Origin: Polychytrium aggregatum
Lineage: Eukaryota > Chytridiomycota > Chytridiomycetes > Polychytriales
Length of the DNA: 64,000 nt
Assembly (NCBI RefSeq): GCF_025602895.1
Contig: NW_026516225.1
Location: 496,001-560,000 of the forward strand
Direction: 5' to 3'
The notes beneath the pieces were generated by a model. The model was not told the origin of the DNA and did not search any database. It saw only the letters and a program-made list of their open reading frames with translations. Of the stretch, positions 1 to 11,713 are shown in pieces. The position numbers and the translations under genes are program-made. Positions within the stretch are counted from its first letter, which is position 1; every line of letters starts with the position of its first letter.

Positions 1-3000
1 TGCACTTGCGATTGGGTCGCGATCTCGTCATTGCGCACTTCGCCCTTGATACTCTGGGATGAACTGCGCCGGTCCTGCGCTGGGGCATCTGCAAGCAATG
101 CCAGGCTGACCCGGGAGCTCTGCGGAAGTGCTGTTTCCTGGGCGAGCCTGAAATCGCTCGAGCCAAGGGCGCCTGTCTGTGTGGACGAAGGGGGTATCAC
201 TGCTTCGGGCGTGCCGCCCAAGGTTTCCTGCTCGATATGCTTGCTGCCCGCCATGACCGACTTCGAGCTCAGGCTCTGGCGTGACCCAATCGACTTGCGA
301 GCACTCGTCACCGACGAGCGGCTCAGCGGCTCGCTCTCTGGAAGCGGGACAGAATATGGATCGACAGACTCGACCGACACTGGTTCGCCAAACTTAGCCG
401 CTGTGCTTTCTGGTAGGACACTGACTTCCCCTTGGGCTGCACCTGCATCGCCAGCCAAGCTCTTGGCCGAGTGTTGTCTGGATAACGACTGCCGACTCAC
501 GGTACGGCTGGCGACACGGCTCGCGGCACGGCTCTCGACACGGCTCTCGGGCAGGGGTACTTGTTGTGCATGCGCCATGGTATGTGAATCGCGGAGTTGT
601 GGGGTCGAGTCGATTCGGTGCACAGATGAGTGCTTGCCAAGAGATGATGTAGACTTCCTGGCTTCTGATGCTCGCACAGGTACAGCTTCAGCGCTTTCGT
701 GTATGTCTTGCGTCTTGGCAGTGCCTTTCTCTGAGTCAGCTTGCTGCAGCGCTGGTTCGACCCTGGCAGCCGGCTCAACTGGCTCTGTGGAACTGATGGA
801 TGTTCGACTGAGCAAGCGACTTTCGGGGAGAGGTGCATGCTGAGCGCGAACGAAGCTGTCTCGCGATGGTTGTCGTTTAATTTCGGTGGAATCCCGATGC
901 GCCTGCTTCAAATCCTCCGAGAGAGTTCGCTCGATGCCGCTGGCTGATGCCCTTGTGGTAGAGTCAGTGGTGTCGGCGACATTGGCGATGGACTGTCTGC
1001 TCATCATAGCGCTCGCTGGTAAAGGAACGGCAGCCGCCTGGTCGAGCATTGGAGATTCCGTTGACCCAATTAGTGTGCGTTGGGTTGTGCTCGCTGCTCG
1101 ACTGGAGGATAGAGAGCGAAGGCTCTCGGCATGGCTGGGTGGAAGAGCGGTCGCTTGTGCTTTGTGGAAAGTCTGCGAGTCTCTGGCTGACTCGGAAAAT
1201 TGGTTGAGCACAGCCACAGTCTCGGTCGTAGGAACATCCTGGATATGTGCTTCCTCAGAGTGCCCGCGAACACTGCCGAGATCCACAAGACTGGTGGCGT
1301 GGCTGTCGGGAAGAGGTTGCTCCGAGGCAAGACGTAGTACTTCAGAATCGGTTCGCAGAACCGTATCAATCGTACTTTGTACAGCACTGAATTCGTCCAG
1401 GGCAGCAGATTCTGCCGACTTTTCGGAGGCAGTCGGCTGATCAGCGGGCTGCTTGCCAAGGTCGCTCTTGCTTGCCCTTCCACTCTGGCTGGTCGCTTGT
1501 TCCGAGAGGGCTGGCTGCGAGGGTACCTTCTGCACGCCAGCAAAGCTCGCCCTGGAGCTTGGCGGAAGCGAAACTTGTTGTGCAGTCGCAAACACTTGAG
1601 ACTCGGTGACTTCACTCTGCATCGGCGGCTCCGCGTCGTCGTGAAAGTCGGCTTCATATTCTAACTGAGCTTCGTCGGCACCAGAATGGGTCGCAGTGGC
1701 GATCTCGACATCCGCTCTGGACTCAGCGCTTGGCGATACCTCGTGTTCTGTGACTTGGTCGTCAATGCGAGCTGCCGAAAGAGAAATGCTCGCTCTCTGA
1801 CTAGGAGCCGAGCTCAGTGGGGCACTGACTGGTAGTTCGACGTTTCGAGCGATTGCCATCAGCTGCCCATCCCCGATTGCTTCCTTTGCTGATGCAGAGG
1901 GGCGTGCTGTATCGGCCGGGATGTGGGCCAAGCTGACTTGGCTTACTGGGAGCGCGGCTTCTTGTCCCAAAGACATCAGCTGTGAGCCCGTGAGCGACCT
2001 GGTCTGACGCAGCGTATTGATTGATGATGCACGGCTGGCAGGAAGAGGAGCACGCCGAGCAAGCTCGAGATCGCTTAGCTTGGAAGCCACTTTCTCAAGT
2101 TGGGAGGCGGCCGGCCTGGCCTCCGAAGGCTCGATTAACTCGGAAGCTTTGTCAATGTTGTCGTTTTCGATCACACCCGTTGATTCGGGTACCGAAGTCG
2201 TCTCGGGCGGAGGACTCATTGTAGCCACTGTGGTCGAGCGGCTATCAGGCAGCATGGTCTGCTGAGCGACTCGAAGGGCTCTCGAGCCTTCAGAGACGAT
2301 GGAGCTTCTCGAGGTGGATGTGACATGGGCTCCAGATGATAACTGTGGCAAGAAAGCAAGCATGATGAGTTCACGTCTGGCACCATACCGCAGTCCTGTT
2401 ATTCAGTCCATGAATCGAATTGTTCAACCGCGTACCTGCTCTTCGTATGCCGACTCATCTTGGTTCGCTGCCTCGGGCTCTCGTGGGCTCGCCGACATTG
2501 GCGATACAGACTTTGCCAACCCGACACTAGTCAAGGAGGTGCGGACGCTGCCGGCCACGCTCGGGGGCAACGGGGCCCTTTGGGCCCGACCAAGTGACGA
2601 TCTTGATTCGCGAGGAGCCTCGGGCTCAGACCGCGCTCCTTCGCTTGTGTCATAAACAGAGCTCAGGCTGACCAACTTGCTCTCTGGGAGCGGCCTGCTG
2701 CGTCCATCTTCCACAAGACGAGACACCGAGTCACCCTTGGTGGGGGGATGCGAAAGGGCATCGGAGCTTGGTTGGGCCTCAGGAGCTGCAGTGTGCTCAG
2801 TTATGAGTGCCGGAGAATCGTCAATGTCCCGGCTTGATATGACAGAGTCCTGAGGTCGGACGGGAACAAATCCGCCACTCGAGAGAGCCGATTGATCCAT
2901 GTTGCTCTCAGAAAGGGGCTGCAATGAAGTCTTGGAGGCACCTGCTACTCGATCCAGGGTCACAGTTTCGGTGGACTTGTCTGTCGAGGCACCATATGCG

Positions 3001-6000
3001 GCCATGTCGGTGAGCGGCACGGTCGCCATGCTGGGATGGCTCGACCGAGCACTTGGCGTCTGAACCTTGTGCTGAGCGAGCGCCGGGGTATCCTCCATTT
3101 CAATCGTCTGCTGGCTTGCCATCTGACTGCTTGCCAGAGCAGCGACCTGCTGATTACTTTCCTGGCGAATAACTTGATGAGAGCCGGTGTCCTTAGATAC
3201 AAGACTGAATCGGCTGGATGCACGACTGGTGGGCAGCTCGGCTCTCTGGGCACGAGCGAAACTGTCGTCGCGATAGAGCACCTGCGAGCTTGACTCTCGC
3301 GACTGCTGCCGCTTCGTTTGGCGCTCCTGATGCTGCTGTGGCTGCTGTTGTTGCGGTTGTTGCGGTTGCTGTGGCTGCTGTGGCTGCGGCTGCTGGTCGG
3401 ACAGATGCTGAAGGGACTTTTGACTCTCTCGGAGAGCCTCCAGCGACAGTTTAGTCGAGGCACGGCTTGGTGGCAGAGCTGTGGTCATGGCGCGGTCGTA
3501 GAGCTCTCGTTGAGAGGCTTCTCTCGCAATACTACTTTCGCGAGCCATCTTGTTGCTTCCCACACTTGTATGTCGGCTGAGGCGGCCACTGGATGGACCC
3601 ATGGTGCTGACCGAGGCAGCCACAGCAGCAGATGCGCCGATATTTGTGAGACTGAGGGCATTGGTCTCTGATCCTCGATGAGACTCGATGATCTCCTGAA
3701 TGTCGTCGGAATCTGGTGGGGCAGAGGATACTACGGTTGCCTCTGGAACAACCCCGACACTGGATTCCGTCACCAAAGGATCCAGCTCGGCACGCGAACC
3801 TCGGCTCGATGGCAAAGGAGCGTGCTGAGCTCGGAAAAAGCTATCCTCCCTTGTTGGAGGTGTCTTTGCAGGGCCAAGGCTATGAGCACTTTGTGGTCTG
3901 CTGATTGGTCGCGAGAGGCTTGAATCATGAATGGAGCCTTGGCTAGCTCGACTTCCTTGTTTCAAGAGGACTTGCTCGCGCAGAGAATGCACACTCTGCA
4001 TGCTGGCTGCTCGAGAGATCACGGGCTGGCTCGCCGAGCGGCTTGCAGGCGGCACCGTCTGGGCAGCAGTCTCCAGAGGGGCCGGCTTTTCGCTCTCCTT
4101 GGAGTGGAGGCTTCGTGCGCTTCCGGCACGGCTTGAACGAAGGGAAGCCGCGGTAGCTGATCGACTGGGAGGCAGTGGTTGTTGGCTCGCTGAAAAGAGG
4201 AGCTGGGACAGGCGGGGACTCATGGTTTCGTCTCGAGATATCACTTCGTTGAGCTTGGTCAAGGTCAAGCTCTCGTCCTCGTCTTCCTCGCCTTCCTTCA
4301 GTGAGCGCATGGGCTCGGCACTGGCGGATGACCCTGCCTCAAGACCAAGTCCTTGCTCCTCGCTCATGGTGGAATCGTTATCAAACTCGGTGTATCCACT
4401 TTCTGAGCCAAAGTCGCTAAAGTCCGATGCCACCGGGAAGCCGCTCTCGCGGGTTGGACGAGCCGACTTTGGCCGGACGAGCTTGGAGCGGCTAGGTGCT
4501 GCAGAGCCAGCACGACTCTCTTTTTCGAGGTTTCTTGGGGTTGCAATAGGAGTCTTGTTGGAGACAATCATCTCCAAGATCTAGAGACATGGAAGGGGCG
4601 GAGGATCCGGATAAAAGAAGCAACATGGCAAAGGAATCGAGGCGTTGTAAACCGCCGCAAACCAACGCCACAGTAGCCGACGGCACGGTGGCCGAGTTTG
4701 ATCATGCAGGCGAGCGACAGAGCGAAGATATTCAACACAATGAGGCCGTGGTGGGATTGCGAGAGCAAATTCGGGATGGAGGGCTCAGTACTCTGTCGAA
4801 AATATCGGGCACATGCACACCGTGCTCAAGTCTGAGCTTACCTCGTCCATCTGGCCGCCCAATTGGATTATATGTCTGATCAAGAGCCTTTCTGCCCGAG
4901 ACCAGTTGAGTGTAGGCCCGCTTCGGTTGAGCAACTCGTCGAGTTCGTTATCGCTCACAATGCGGCTAGAGGCTTGGGCATTTTCTGGACCAGGCGCCTG
5001 GGTTTGCTCGCAATACGACGGTGGATGGGAATGAGACTCTGAGTGCAAGGATTGTGGTGGACCCTGGGACTGCGTCGGTAACAGCTGAGGGCTCTGGATC
5101 TCTTTGATGGACTCGACCTCGCCACTGACGTTCACGAGAATCTGCCGTAGATGAACTTCGGCAGCCTCGAGATCCTCTCGTTCCAAGTCAGCGCGGGCGA
5201 GATCGAAGAGCTGGGTGACCCGCTCTGCCTTGGCTTTGAGCTCCTTTTGAACAGGGCCGTCGATCTCGAGCGATTCCTCCTCGGGGCCGGCTGTTTGGAA
5301 CTCGTTTCCGGGGTCGCTCAGGTCGTCGTGAATGTCCTCGACCCGCATGTCGATTTCATTTGCGGGAGTATACTTCCACTCGTGCTCGCGGTTGCGCACC
5401 TCGAGACGATCGGCTTTCATGGCACGATTCTGGAACTCCTCCTTGGTGATTTTGAGGGCCTTGAGCTTCCCAGGCGTCTGCTGCAGTCGCGAGAGGAGCA
5501 TTTGCTCCGTATTCATCAATGGAGCCGGTTTCTCAGAGTACAGCAGAGCTGTCTTGTACATGGTTATGGGATAGTTGTTGAGGAACTCTGGATATGGGAG
5601 GTTGGAGTAGTTGATCTGCCAGCAATCGCGAGGGCCGATGTGGCATGTCAGTGCACATGTAACGCTATATTGGAGGGAGGAGGCAACTTGTGCTCTTCAA
5701 TAGACCAAAATGAAATGAAACCCGACAAAGACAGAACCTTATGAAGTCTGCAAATCCATTGGACTGGCAAAAGTACCCGAGCGCCAGCGCAATGCTCCGG
5801 AGCGGCATCAAATGCAAATGCTCTAGAGCATTTGCATGGCTGTCCGGAACACCAAACGGGCGAATGACCCTGATGTCAGGGCTCGGCAAGGAGCCAGAGG
5901 CATCAGTGCGACATACCTTTTTCATGCGCTTGGTTTTGTGCGATCGGGGGTTCTTGTCGTTCATTATCTGGTTGCGGATGGCCACCTGTGGGGCAAAAAT

Positions 6001-6909
6001 CGCACGCATGAGTCACTCGCGATAATGCAGAGCCGGAAACCTGGGAACTGCTGTTGCTTCGATGCACTCATACCTCAATCTCGCGATCAAGCTCCCGCTC
6101 TTCCTGTTTCTTCACGATGCGGTCTTCATATTCTATCTTGTCCAGAAGGATCTGGCTGTACTTGAAGCTTTTTCTGTCGATGATGCGCCCTTCTTGGTTG
6201 ATCTGTCGCAAACGAATGGGACGAAGCGACCCGAGGCTCGTCAACAACAGGATAGACAGCACTAGTGTGATGGCAAGCCCCTCAGCTGCCCAACTCTGTG
6301 CTCGATATCACATAGGCACCGGAATGGCAGGCAGGGCATTTTCTTACCAGTCCGAGCCGGAATAGGTGCTTTCGAGTCGTTGGGCTGTTGAAGTAATCTT
6401 GCAGATATTCGTCCAGCAACGGCTCGTACACGGGCATGTGTGTTGTGACGAGGTTGATGTCGTACTGTCGCTCACGAACACGCATTGCCTCTTCCATGGA
6501 ACGTCTCCCCCTGGTGTAGCAAGTACAGGGTCAGAAGCAGGCCATCGTACGGACGACTGGAGGCACACCCAGGCGGCAAGGCATACAAGTACCTGTCCGT
6601 GGCGCTCTCGGCGGTTTGGGGGCGTCTCCGCTTTCTACCAATGTGAGGCCCCAGTGTCGGCACTATTTTTTTCCTGGTCATCTTCTCGACCGCCGACACT
6701 GTCGACGAGGGCGATTCGGGGATGGTGCCAAAGTTGACATGCCGACGGCCATCGCCTTCTTTCGAGGTAACCTCGATGGTCACCTCGACTTCGGGTTTGT
6801 CCTTGCCGCCGGTTGGGTAGGCATTCTTGGGCTTATTCTTCTTTGGTTTTTCAGTCGAGAAGAGTTCGTCGAATGCACTGACAGGAGGGCCGGACTTGAC
6901 GTTCGCCAT
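1..6909 (-). CDS. Giant Ser/Arg-rich repeat protein, C-terminus beyond window
   Basis: I do not recognise this gene. Proposed exons: 6909-6593, 6510-6348, 6202-6074, 5985-5917, 5615-4842, 4580-2436 and 2342 to beyond base 1; phases agree throughout, giving more than 1,979 residues. The start is the ATG beginning MANVKSGPP. The first ~480 residues look like an ordered, charged, partly helical region (for example YEPLLDEYLQDYF and EKPAPLMNTEQMLLSRLQQ). From there to the window edge the protein is low-complexity, rich in Ser, Arg, Ala and Gln, with about 18 copies of a core Leu-Pro-x-Ser-Arg/His motif (APLPSSRG, TALPPSRA, APLPESRL, VPLPESRV) usually preceded by Arg-Ala-Gln, and one polyGln stretch. 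A scaffold or cytoskeletal role is only a guess. The first intron (6592-6511) is open in frame, so an intron or a one-base frameshift near 6498 could each explain the phase; a CTGAC branch site favours the intron. Confidence 0.75.
3329..3397 (-). repeat. CAG/CAA-type repeat encoding polyGln-Pro
   Basis: On the minus strand this stretch encodes runs of Gln broken by Pro and His inside the large exon 4580-2436. It is a coding microsatellite and probably length-variable. Confidence 0.8.
5812..5837. other. Perfect 26-bp palindrome in an intron
   Basis: The two 13-base halves (ATGCAAATGCTCT and its complement) pair without a spacer. It lies inside the 301-bp intron 5916-5616 of the giant repeat protein gene and contains ATGCAAAT octamers facing outward. 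A shorter palindrome, GCTCCGGAGC, lies just upstream. Confidence 0.9.
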
Positions 6910-8071
6910 AGCTCTGGGAATCGGGAAGGGGAGATAGAGGCGAAGACGGAAATGGTGCACAGGAGATCGAAGCAGTGAGCCGTGGGATCGCAAACGCACA
7001 TGCATACTGTTGCCGGAACAGCGCGGCGCTCGTTGAGATGTAGTCGAGCAGTGCTGAACCCCGCCAGCCCCACTGGGCAGTGAAGGACGGCGCTGTTACC
7101 GGTACTAGATGAGTATGCGGCAGGCAGAGCAGCCGGTGTCTCGGGTCTAAATCGGCTGCCTTCCAGAGCGAGTGCTTCGATGAAATGTAAACTAGTAAAG
7201 CGGCTGGTGACCAACCTCGGGTCGTTACTTTTCGGGGTCGCGCTCTGATGCAAACCAGCGGCACCCGCCTTCTTTGCATCGACTCTTGAGAACGGAGCAG
7301 GCCCGCTCGTCTTCCCACGTCTTCCCACGCCGAAGGGTCAATCAGCGCGCCGGAAGACACAAAGAACTTCTGCACGTGACGGCAATATATGATCGGATTG
7401 AGGCGGCCATATGTCGGCGGCTCGACTGCAGCCTCAGGGGCAAACAATACAGCGACGCTGACGCAGATAAGCGCGGCCGCCGGGAGTGGTGCAAATGGAT
7501 CGTCGTGGCAACAATAGAACGGCGAGGCGGCTGGCCGCCTATCGTGCGCTTGGCCGCCCCGAGCGCATTGTTTGGTCGCTCCGGGGGTTGAAACTGGCCG
7601 TTGTTGCGGTTGCTCGCTCGAGTCATCGTCGCTCAGCGAGCAATGGCAGTTCTCGGCATGCCCTTGGACCGGACGAATGACCCGCCAAGGCAAGATCGCG
7701 CAGACGGATGCGAGAACTGTCCGGCGCATGAGTCTCATGGAGTCCGAGTCCCCCGCCGGTGGCTCGATGCTCTCCCGCCTTCTGCAGCTGGTCCAGTATG
7801 GCGTGCATCTCGGGCTGTAGATAGAGCCCCATGTTTCTTGGTCCGTGGATGGGACTCGCCGAATGCGTCTCCTGTTTCCCAGTTGTGAACCCAGCCCGCA
7901 CAAGGCCGTGTCGCGCCGTGCACCCGCGACAGCGCGCACGGGTTCCACATGCTGCGCCACGATGTCCTTCTGCGACCCAGACCCAGATCCGCATCCACTC
8001 CTTTCTGGCTTGGCTTCCTGGGCTTCGATCCTGCCCATCGCCGAATCCTCTCTCCCAACGCTCGCTCTGCC
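6910..8071. other. Divergent intergenic region
   Basis: This region separates the starts of the minus-strand repeat-protein gene and the plus-strand GH16 gene, so it should hold both promoters. Long minus-strand frames cross it but run antisense into the GH16 signal peptide and show no recognisable domain. I see no RNA gene or repeat in it. Confidence 0.5.
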
Positions 8072-9576
8072 ATGCCCATTGCCCCTGCTGCCCTTGGCCT
8101 CGCGCTGCTCCTGCAGGCAGCGCGCTCGACCGCCTTCCCGTACTCGCTCGCTCAGGACTTTTCTGGCTCCAGCTTCTACGACTACTTCACCTTTGCGAAC
8201 GGGCACGACGTCTCGGCAAACAGCTCCGCACTCTATGTCAACCAGACCTATGCCCTCGGCCACAACCTGACCTGGGTCCAGAGCGGCGTCTTCTACACCT
8301 CTGTCGACACCAGCAGCGTCACCCCCGAGTCTGCTGGTCGGCCCAGCATCCGTCTCGAGTCCCGCCTCCTCTACGACGAGGGCCTATTCATCATGGACCT
8401 GACTCACATCCCAGACGGATGCGGAACCTGGCCCTCGATCTGGTTCAAGAACCAGGTCGGCAGCCAGATCGTCGGCGAGCTTGACATCATCGAGGGCATC
8501 AACGGCACGCCTGATGGACACTCGATCATCCATACCGCCGATGGCTGCTACGGCGTGCCCAACCGCACCCAGATTGCCACGCCCTTGTACTGGGACTGTC
8601 CCGTCAACGACCCTCCAAGCCCAGAAGGATACGACGGCTGCGGAAGTCTCGTCCCAGCCAGCGTCATGCCAGGCACCTTTGGCTCGGTCTTCAACCAGAA
8701 CGGCGGCGGAGTCTATGCGACCAAGCTCGACAACTCGGGCATCGACATCTGGTTCTTCCCCCGTTCATCCATCCCACAGGACATTGTCTCGGGCAATCCG
8801 AATCCCTCTCAGTGGCCCGCAGTCCCCCTCGTCAGCTTCCCGTTCGACTGCTGTACTCCGGACTACTTCAGGAACCTCAAGTTGATCATCGACACAAATC
8901 TCTGTGGTGCGTATCTTGCTCTGCTCTGCTCTCCTCCGCTCTGGCAGGGCAATCGCTGCCATAGCAAGTGGCTGATGCCTTCGGTGCCAACCCCCTCCGT
9001 CTTCAGGCAACTGGGCGATTTCCGATGCGGCGACACGGTGCCCCACCATGGGGCTGTGCTCCACCTATGTGGCCAGCAACCCAACCGCATTCTCGAATGC
9101 GTATTGGGGCATCAATTCCATCAAGGTCTATGCCGACCAGAGTGAGTGCACCATGTGCTCGGATATGCTGCCTGTCGCTCCTTATCGTGCATACTGCTCT
9201 GGCCGACGCACTGCTGTCCACATAACGGCATGGCCTGTCCTTGGCTGCATGGCCGATACTGATCGTTTGGTCATTCCCATGGTGCATCCTTACATCCGCA
9301 CGATCAACTCTATTGTTTTTGCCCTCAGACCGAACAGCCTTGACGTCATTCTCGCCCAATCCTTCGGTGGTTTGCCCACGTCCTCCAAACACAAACATGA
9401 CCGTTGTCAGCACCCCTCCAGCTGTGCTGCCTTTCAATGCAAGCCAGTCTCCTCCGGCCGGCACAAGCCCGTCCGCTCCCGCTGGCTCGAGTCACTCTGC
9501 TGGAGCCAGTCGTGCTGTGTCCGTCGCGGCTTCAATGACGCTCGTTTGTGCTCTCTTGGTCCTTGTCGCCATCTGA
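8072..9576 (+). CDS. GH16 endo-beta-1,3(4)-glucanase, probably GPI-anchored
   Basis: Secreted glycoside hydrolase of family 16, expected to cut mixed or beta-1,3-glucans at the cell surface. Exons 8072-8906, 9007-9141 and 9329-9576 join in phase to 405 residues. The N-terminus (MPIAPAALGLALLLQAARS) is a signal peptide. The GH16 catalytic motif E-L-D-I-I-E is intact with the nucleophile at Glu136, Asp138 and the acid/base at Glu141. The intron after NLCG splits the conserved CG-NWA segment, and the second exon gives the typical CSTYVASNPTAFSNAYWGIN stretch. The last exon is a Ser/Pro/Thr-rich linker followed by a hydrophobic tail (SMTLVCALLVLVAI), the layout of a GPI-anchor signal. Asn-x-Ser/Thr sites are frequent. 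The substrate (own wall remodelling or plant/fungal polymer) cannot be told from sequence. Confidence 0.92.
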
Positions 9577-10089
9577 GTCTATTGCAATCCATCTCTTGGC
9601 TTCTCTCGTTTCTCGTTTGTCGGATCTTGTGCATTCCTCACTCGCCCTTCACCCCCGTGGCACCGCGGCACTCACTTGATTCATGGCGGTCGCTGCGTCA
9701 GTCCTCCTTCTATGGAAATACAACAATATTGATAATGGGGCTGTATGCTTCGAATGGATGGATCGACCTTTGCGTTGTTGTAAAGCCGATCTCCAAATCA
9801 CCTTGATCTGGCACGCCTTGACCGGCGATCGAGCCTCTCTGGCAGGTAGAGAGAGAGCACAAATCCCCCACTCGGTTCTGAACGAGCTGTCCACCCAGAT
9901 AGACACAGCACGTCTCGTTTCGTTTTGGTGAACGTTGTGATGTCTCGGTTTAATTTGCACAGAAAGCAATAAAATTACAATAATGAAAGATTGAGCATAC
10001 CAAGAAAGAGAAAAAGTAAAAGGAAACACAGAAACCAGGCTGCAGACACCGTTGATGACCACCGCCGCATGGATACTCGGATCCAAAAA
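9577..10089. other. Convergent intergenic region
   Basis: Between the 3' ends of the GH16 and coproporphyrinogen oxidase genes. It is AT-richer than its surroundings around 9940-10030, fitting 3' processing signals for both genes. No gene is visible. Confidence 0.5.
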
Positions 10090-11713
10090 TTACACCCACT
10101 CGCGCGGGTTACGCAACACCTCCAGTAGCTTTTCCTCCTCGCTGCCGGCCTCGGGCTGGACCTTGTATTGCCAGCGGGCAGTCAGAGGCATCGACATCAG
10201 GATACTCTCGATCCTGGCGCCAGGGGTGGCCAGGCCGAACTTGGTACCACGGTCATGAACCTGGAAGGACGGGACGGCGGTGAGTCTCGGTGCCCAAAAT
10301 CCGCCGGTGTGGCAGCGGGAGAATCAAGCAGCGTTGCGTTACAGCTCGATCGGTAAGAGTGTAGACAACTCACCAGGTTGAACTCGACATACTGGCCGCG
10401 GCGGAGCTGCTGCCAGACCTTTTGTTCGGGAGTAAACTCGGTGTTCATGCGCTTCTGCACGATGGGGATGTACTGAGGAACAAAACTGTTGCCGCAGGAG
10501 CGGACAAAGGCAAAGATCTGCTCCTGTGACTTGCCCTTCATCGTCTCGACGTTGACATCGTCAAAGAAGATGCCGCCGATGCCGCGGTGCTCGCCACGAT
10601 GGACGTTATTGAAGTAATCGTCACACCATTTCTTGAACTTGGGGTAGATCGACTTGTCGTGTTGATCGCAGGCACCCTTGATGACCTTGTGGAAGTGGAC
10701 GGCATCCTCCTCGATCAGATACGCGGGCGTCTAAGGGCCAAGTCAAGACGATTGCGCGGGTTAGTCCATCAGATCGTATTGACGAACGGGTCGATCGCGG
10801 GCCGATTCGTCGGTGCCGTTGCAAGGATGAGAGGGGGCTACCTACCAGATCGCTACCGCCGCCAAACCACGAGCAGACCACCTTGTCATTCTCGTCCACA
10901 AGCTCAATATAGCGGTAGTTGGCATGCGAGGTCGGGGTCAGGGGGTTGTGTGGGTGGATGACCAAACTGACGCCGGTGGCAAACATCCGCAGAGGACCGG
11001 TGCCGAACGAGGTTCCCAGACGGCTGTTCATGTGCTGGCGGAGGCCGTTGGGCACAGGGCCGTGCACGGCCGAGACAAGAACACCGGCTTTCTCAAAGAC
11101 CTTGCCGCCCTGCAGGGCACAGGAGATGCCTTCGCCGCCCTCTTCGCGCTTCCAGTGGTCGCGGACGAAGCGGCCGCCGTCGGGTCCCTCGAGAGCCTCA
11201 AGGGCGTCGACAATCTGAAGTTGCAAGTTTCGGACATAGGCCTCCATTCGTCGACCGATCGGGGCCGAGGTGTCCAAGATCTGGCGGGGGGGGGGAAGAG
11301 TCAGGCGACGGTGAGAACACTTATCAGTCGCCCGAGCCGAGTGTGCATTCGCAGGAGGTGGCCCGTGCTCTTACCAGAGGAGCCATTTCCTTGGCCTTCT
11401 TCTCGGCAAGAAGCTTGCCCTCGACGTCGTGGACAACGGGCATGGTCGGGCCAGTGGGAATCAGAGACGTGGAGGCTTCGTGCTGGGCGGTTTCCTTGGG
11501 GTGCTCCTCATGACCATGCCTGGGCTTCATGTTCCACCACAGAGCAGCGGCACCGAGCAGAGCGACGGCGCCGACGGTGCCGTATCCAGAAGCCGGACCC
11601 GGTGCTGGTGCTGCCGAGTTCGTCGAGCTGAATCGGACCGAAGGTCTCACGACAGTGCGAGTTGCAACACGAGCACTGGACAGAGCTCTGGTGATTCGAG
11701 GTCCTGGAAGCAT
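10090..11713 (-). CDS. HEM13: Coproporphyrinogen III oxidase
   Basis: Oxygen-dependent coproporphyrinogen III oxidase, converting coproporphyrinogen III to protoporphyrinogen IX in haem synthesis. Exons 11713-11375, 11280-10846, 10730-10374 and 10260-10090 are all in phase and give 433 residues. Family hallmarks are present: [20 protein letters not shown] segment, the [19 protein letters not shown] region, [23 protein letters not shown], and GIGGIFFDD; the last exon carries the conserved HDRGTKFGL. The start chosen is the first ATG (an upstream in-frame TTG is not a likely start). The first ~75 residues are Arg/Ser-rich without acids, then [13 protein letters not shown], a short hydrophobic segment: together a mitochondrial presequence plus membrane anchor, as in animal enzymes of the intermembrane space and unlike the cytosolic yeast enzyme. 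Localisation is inference. Confidence 0.95.

Noticed and set aside
31-843. Plus-strand frame of 270 codons
   Set aside because: It is the antisense shadow of the Ser/Arg-rich coding exon, which is open to the window edge with a coherent repeat.
6851-8263. Minus-strand frame of 470 codons
   Set aside because: It overlaps the GH16 signal peptide in antisense and the first exon of the repeat protein in another frame, and shows no domain.
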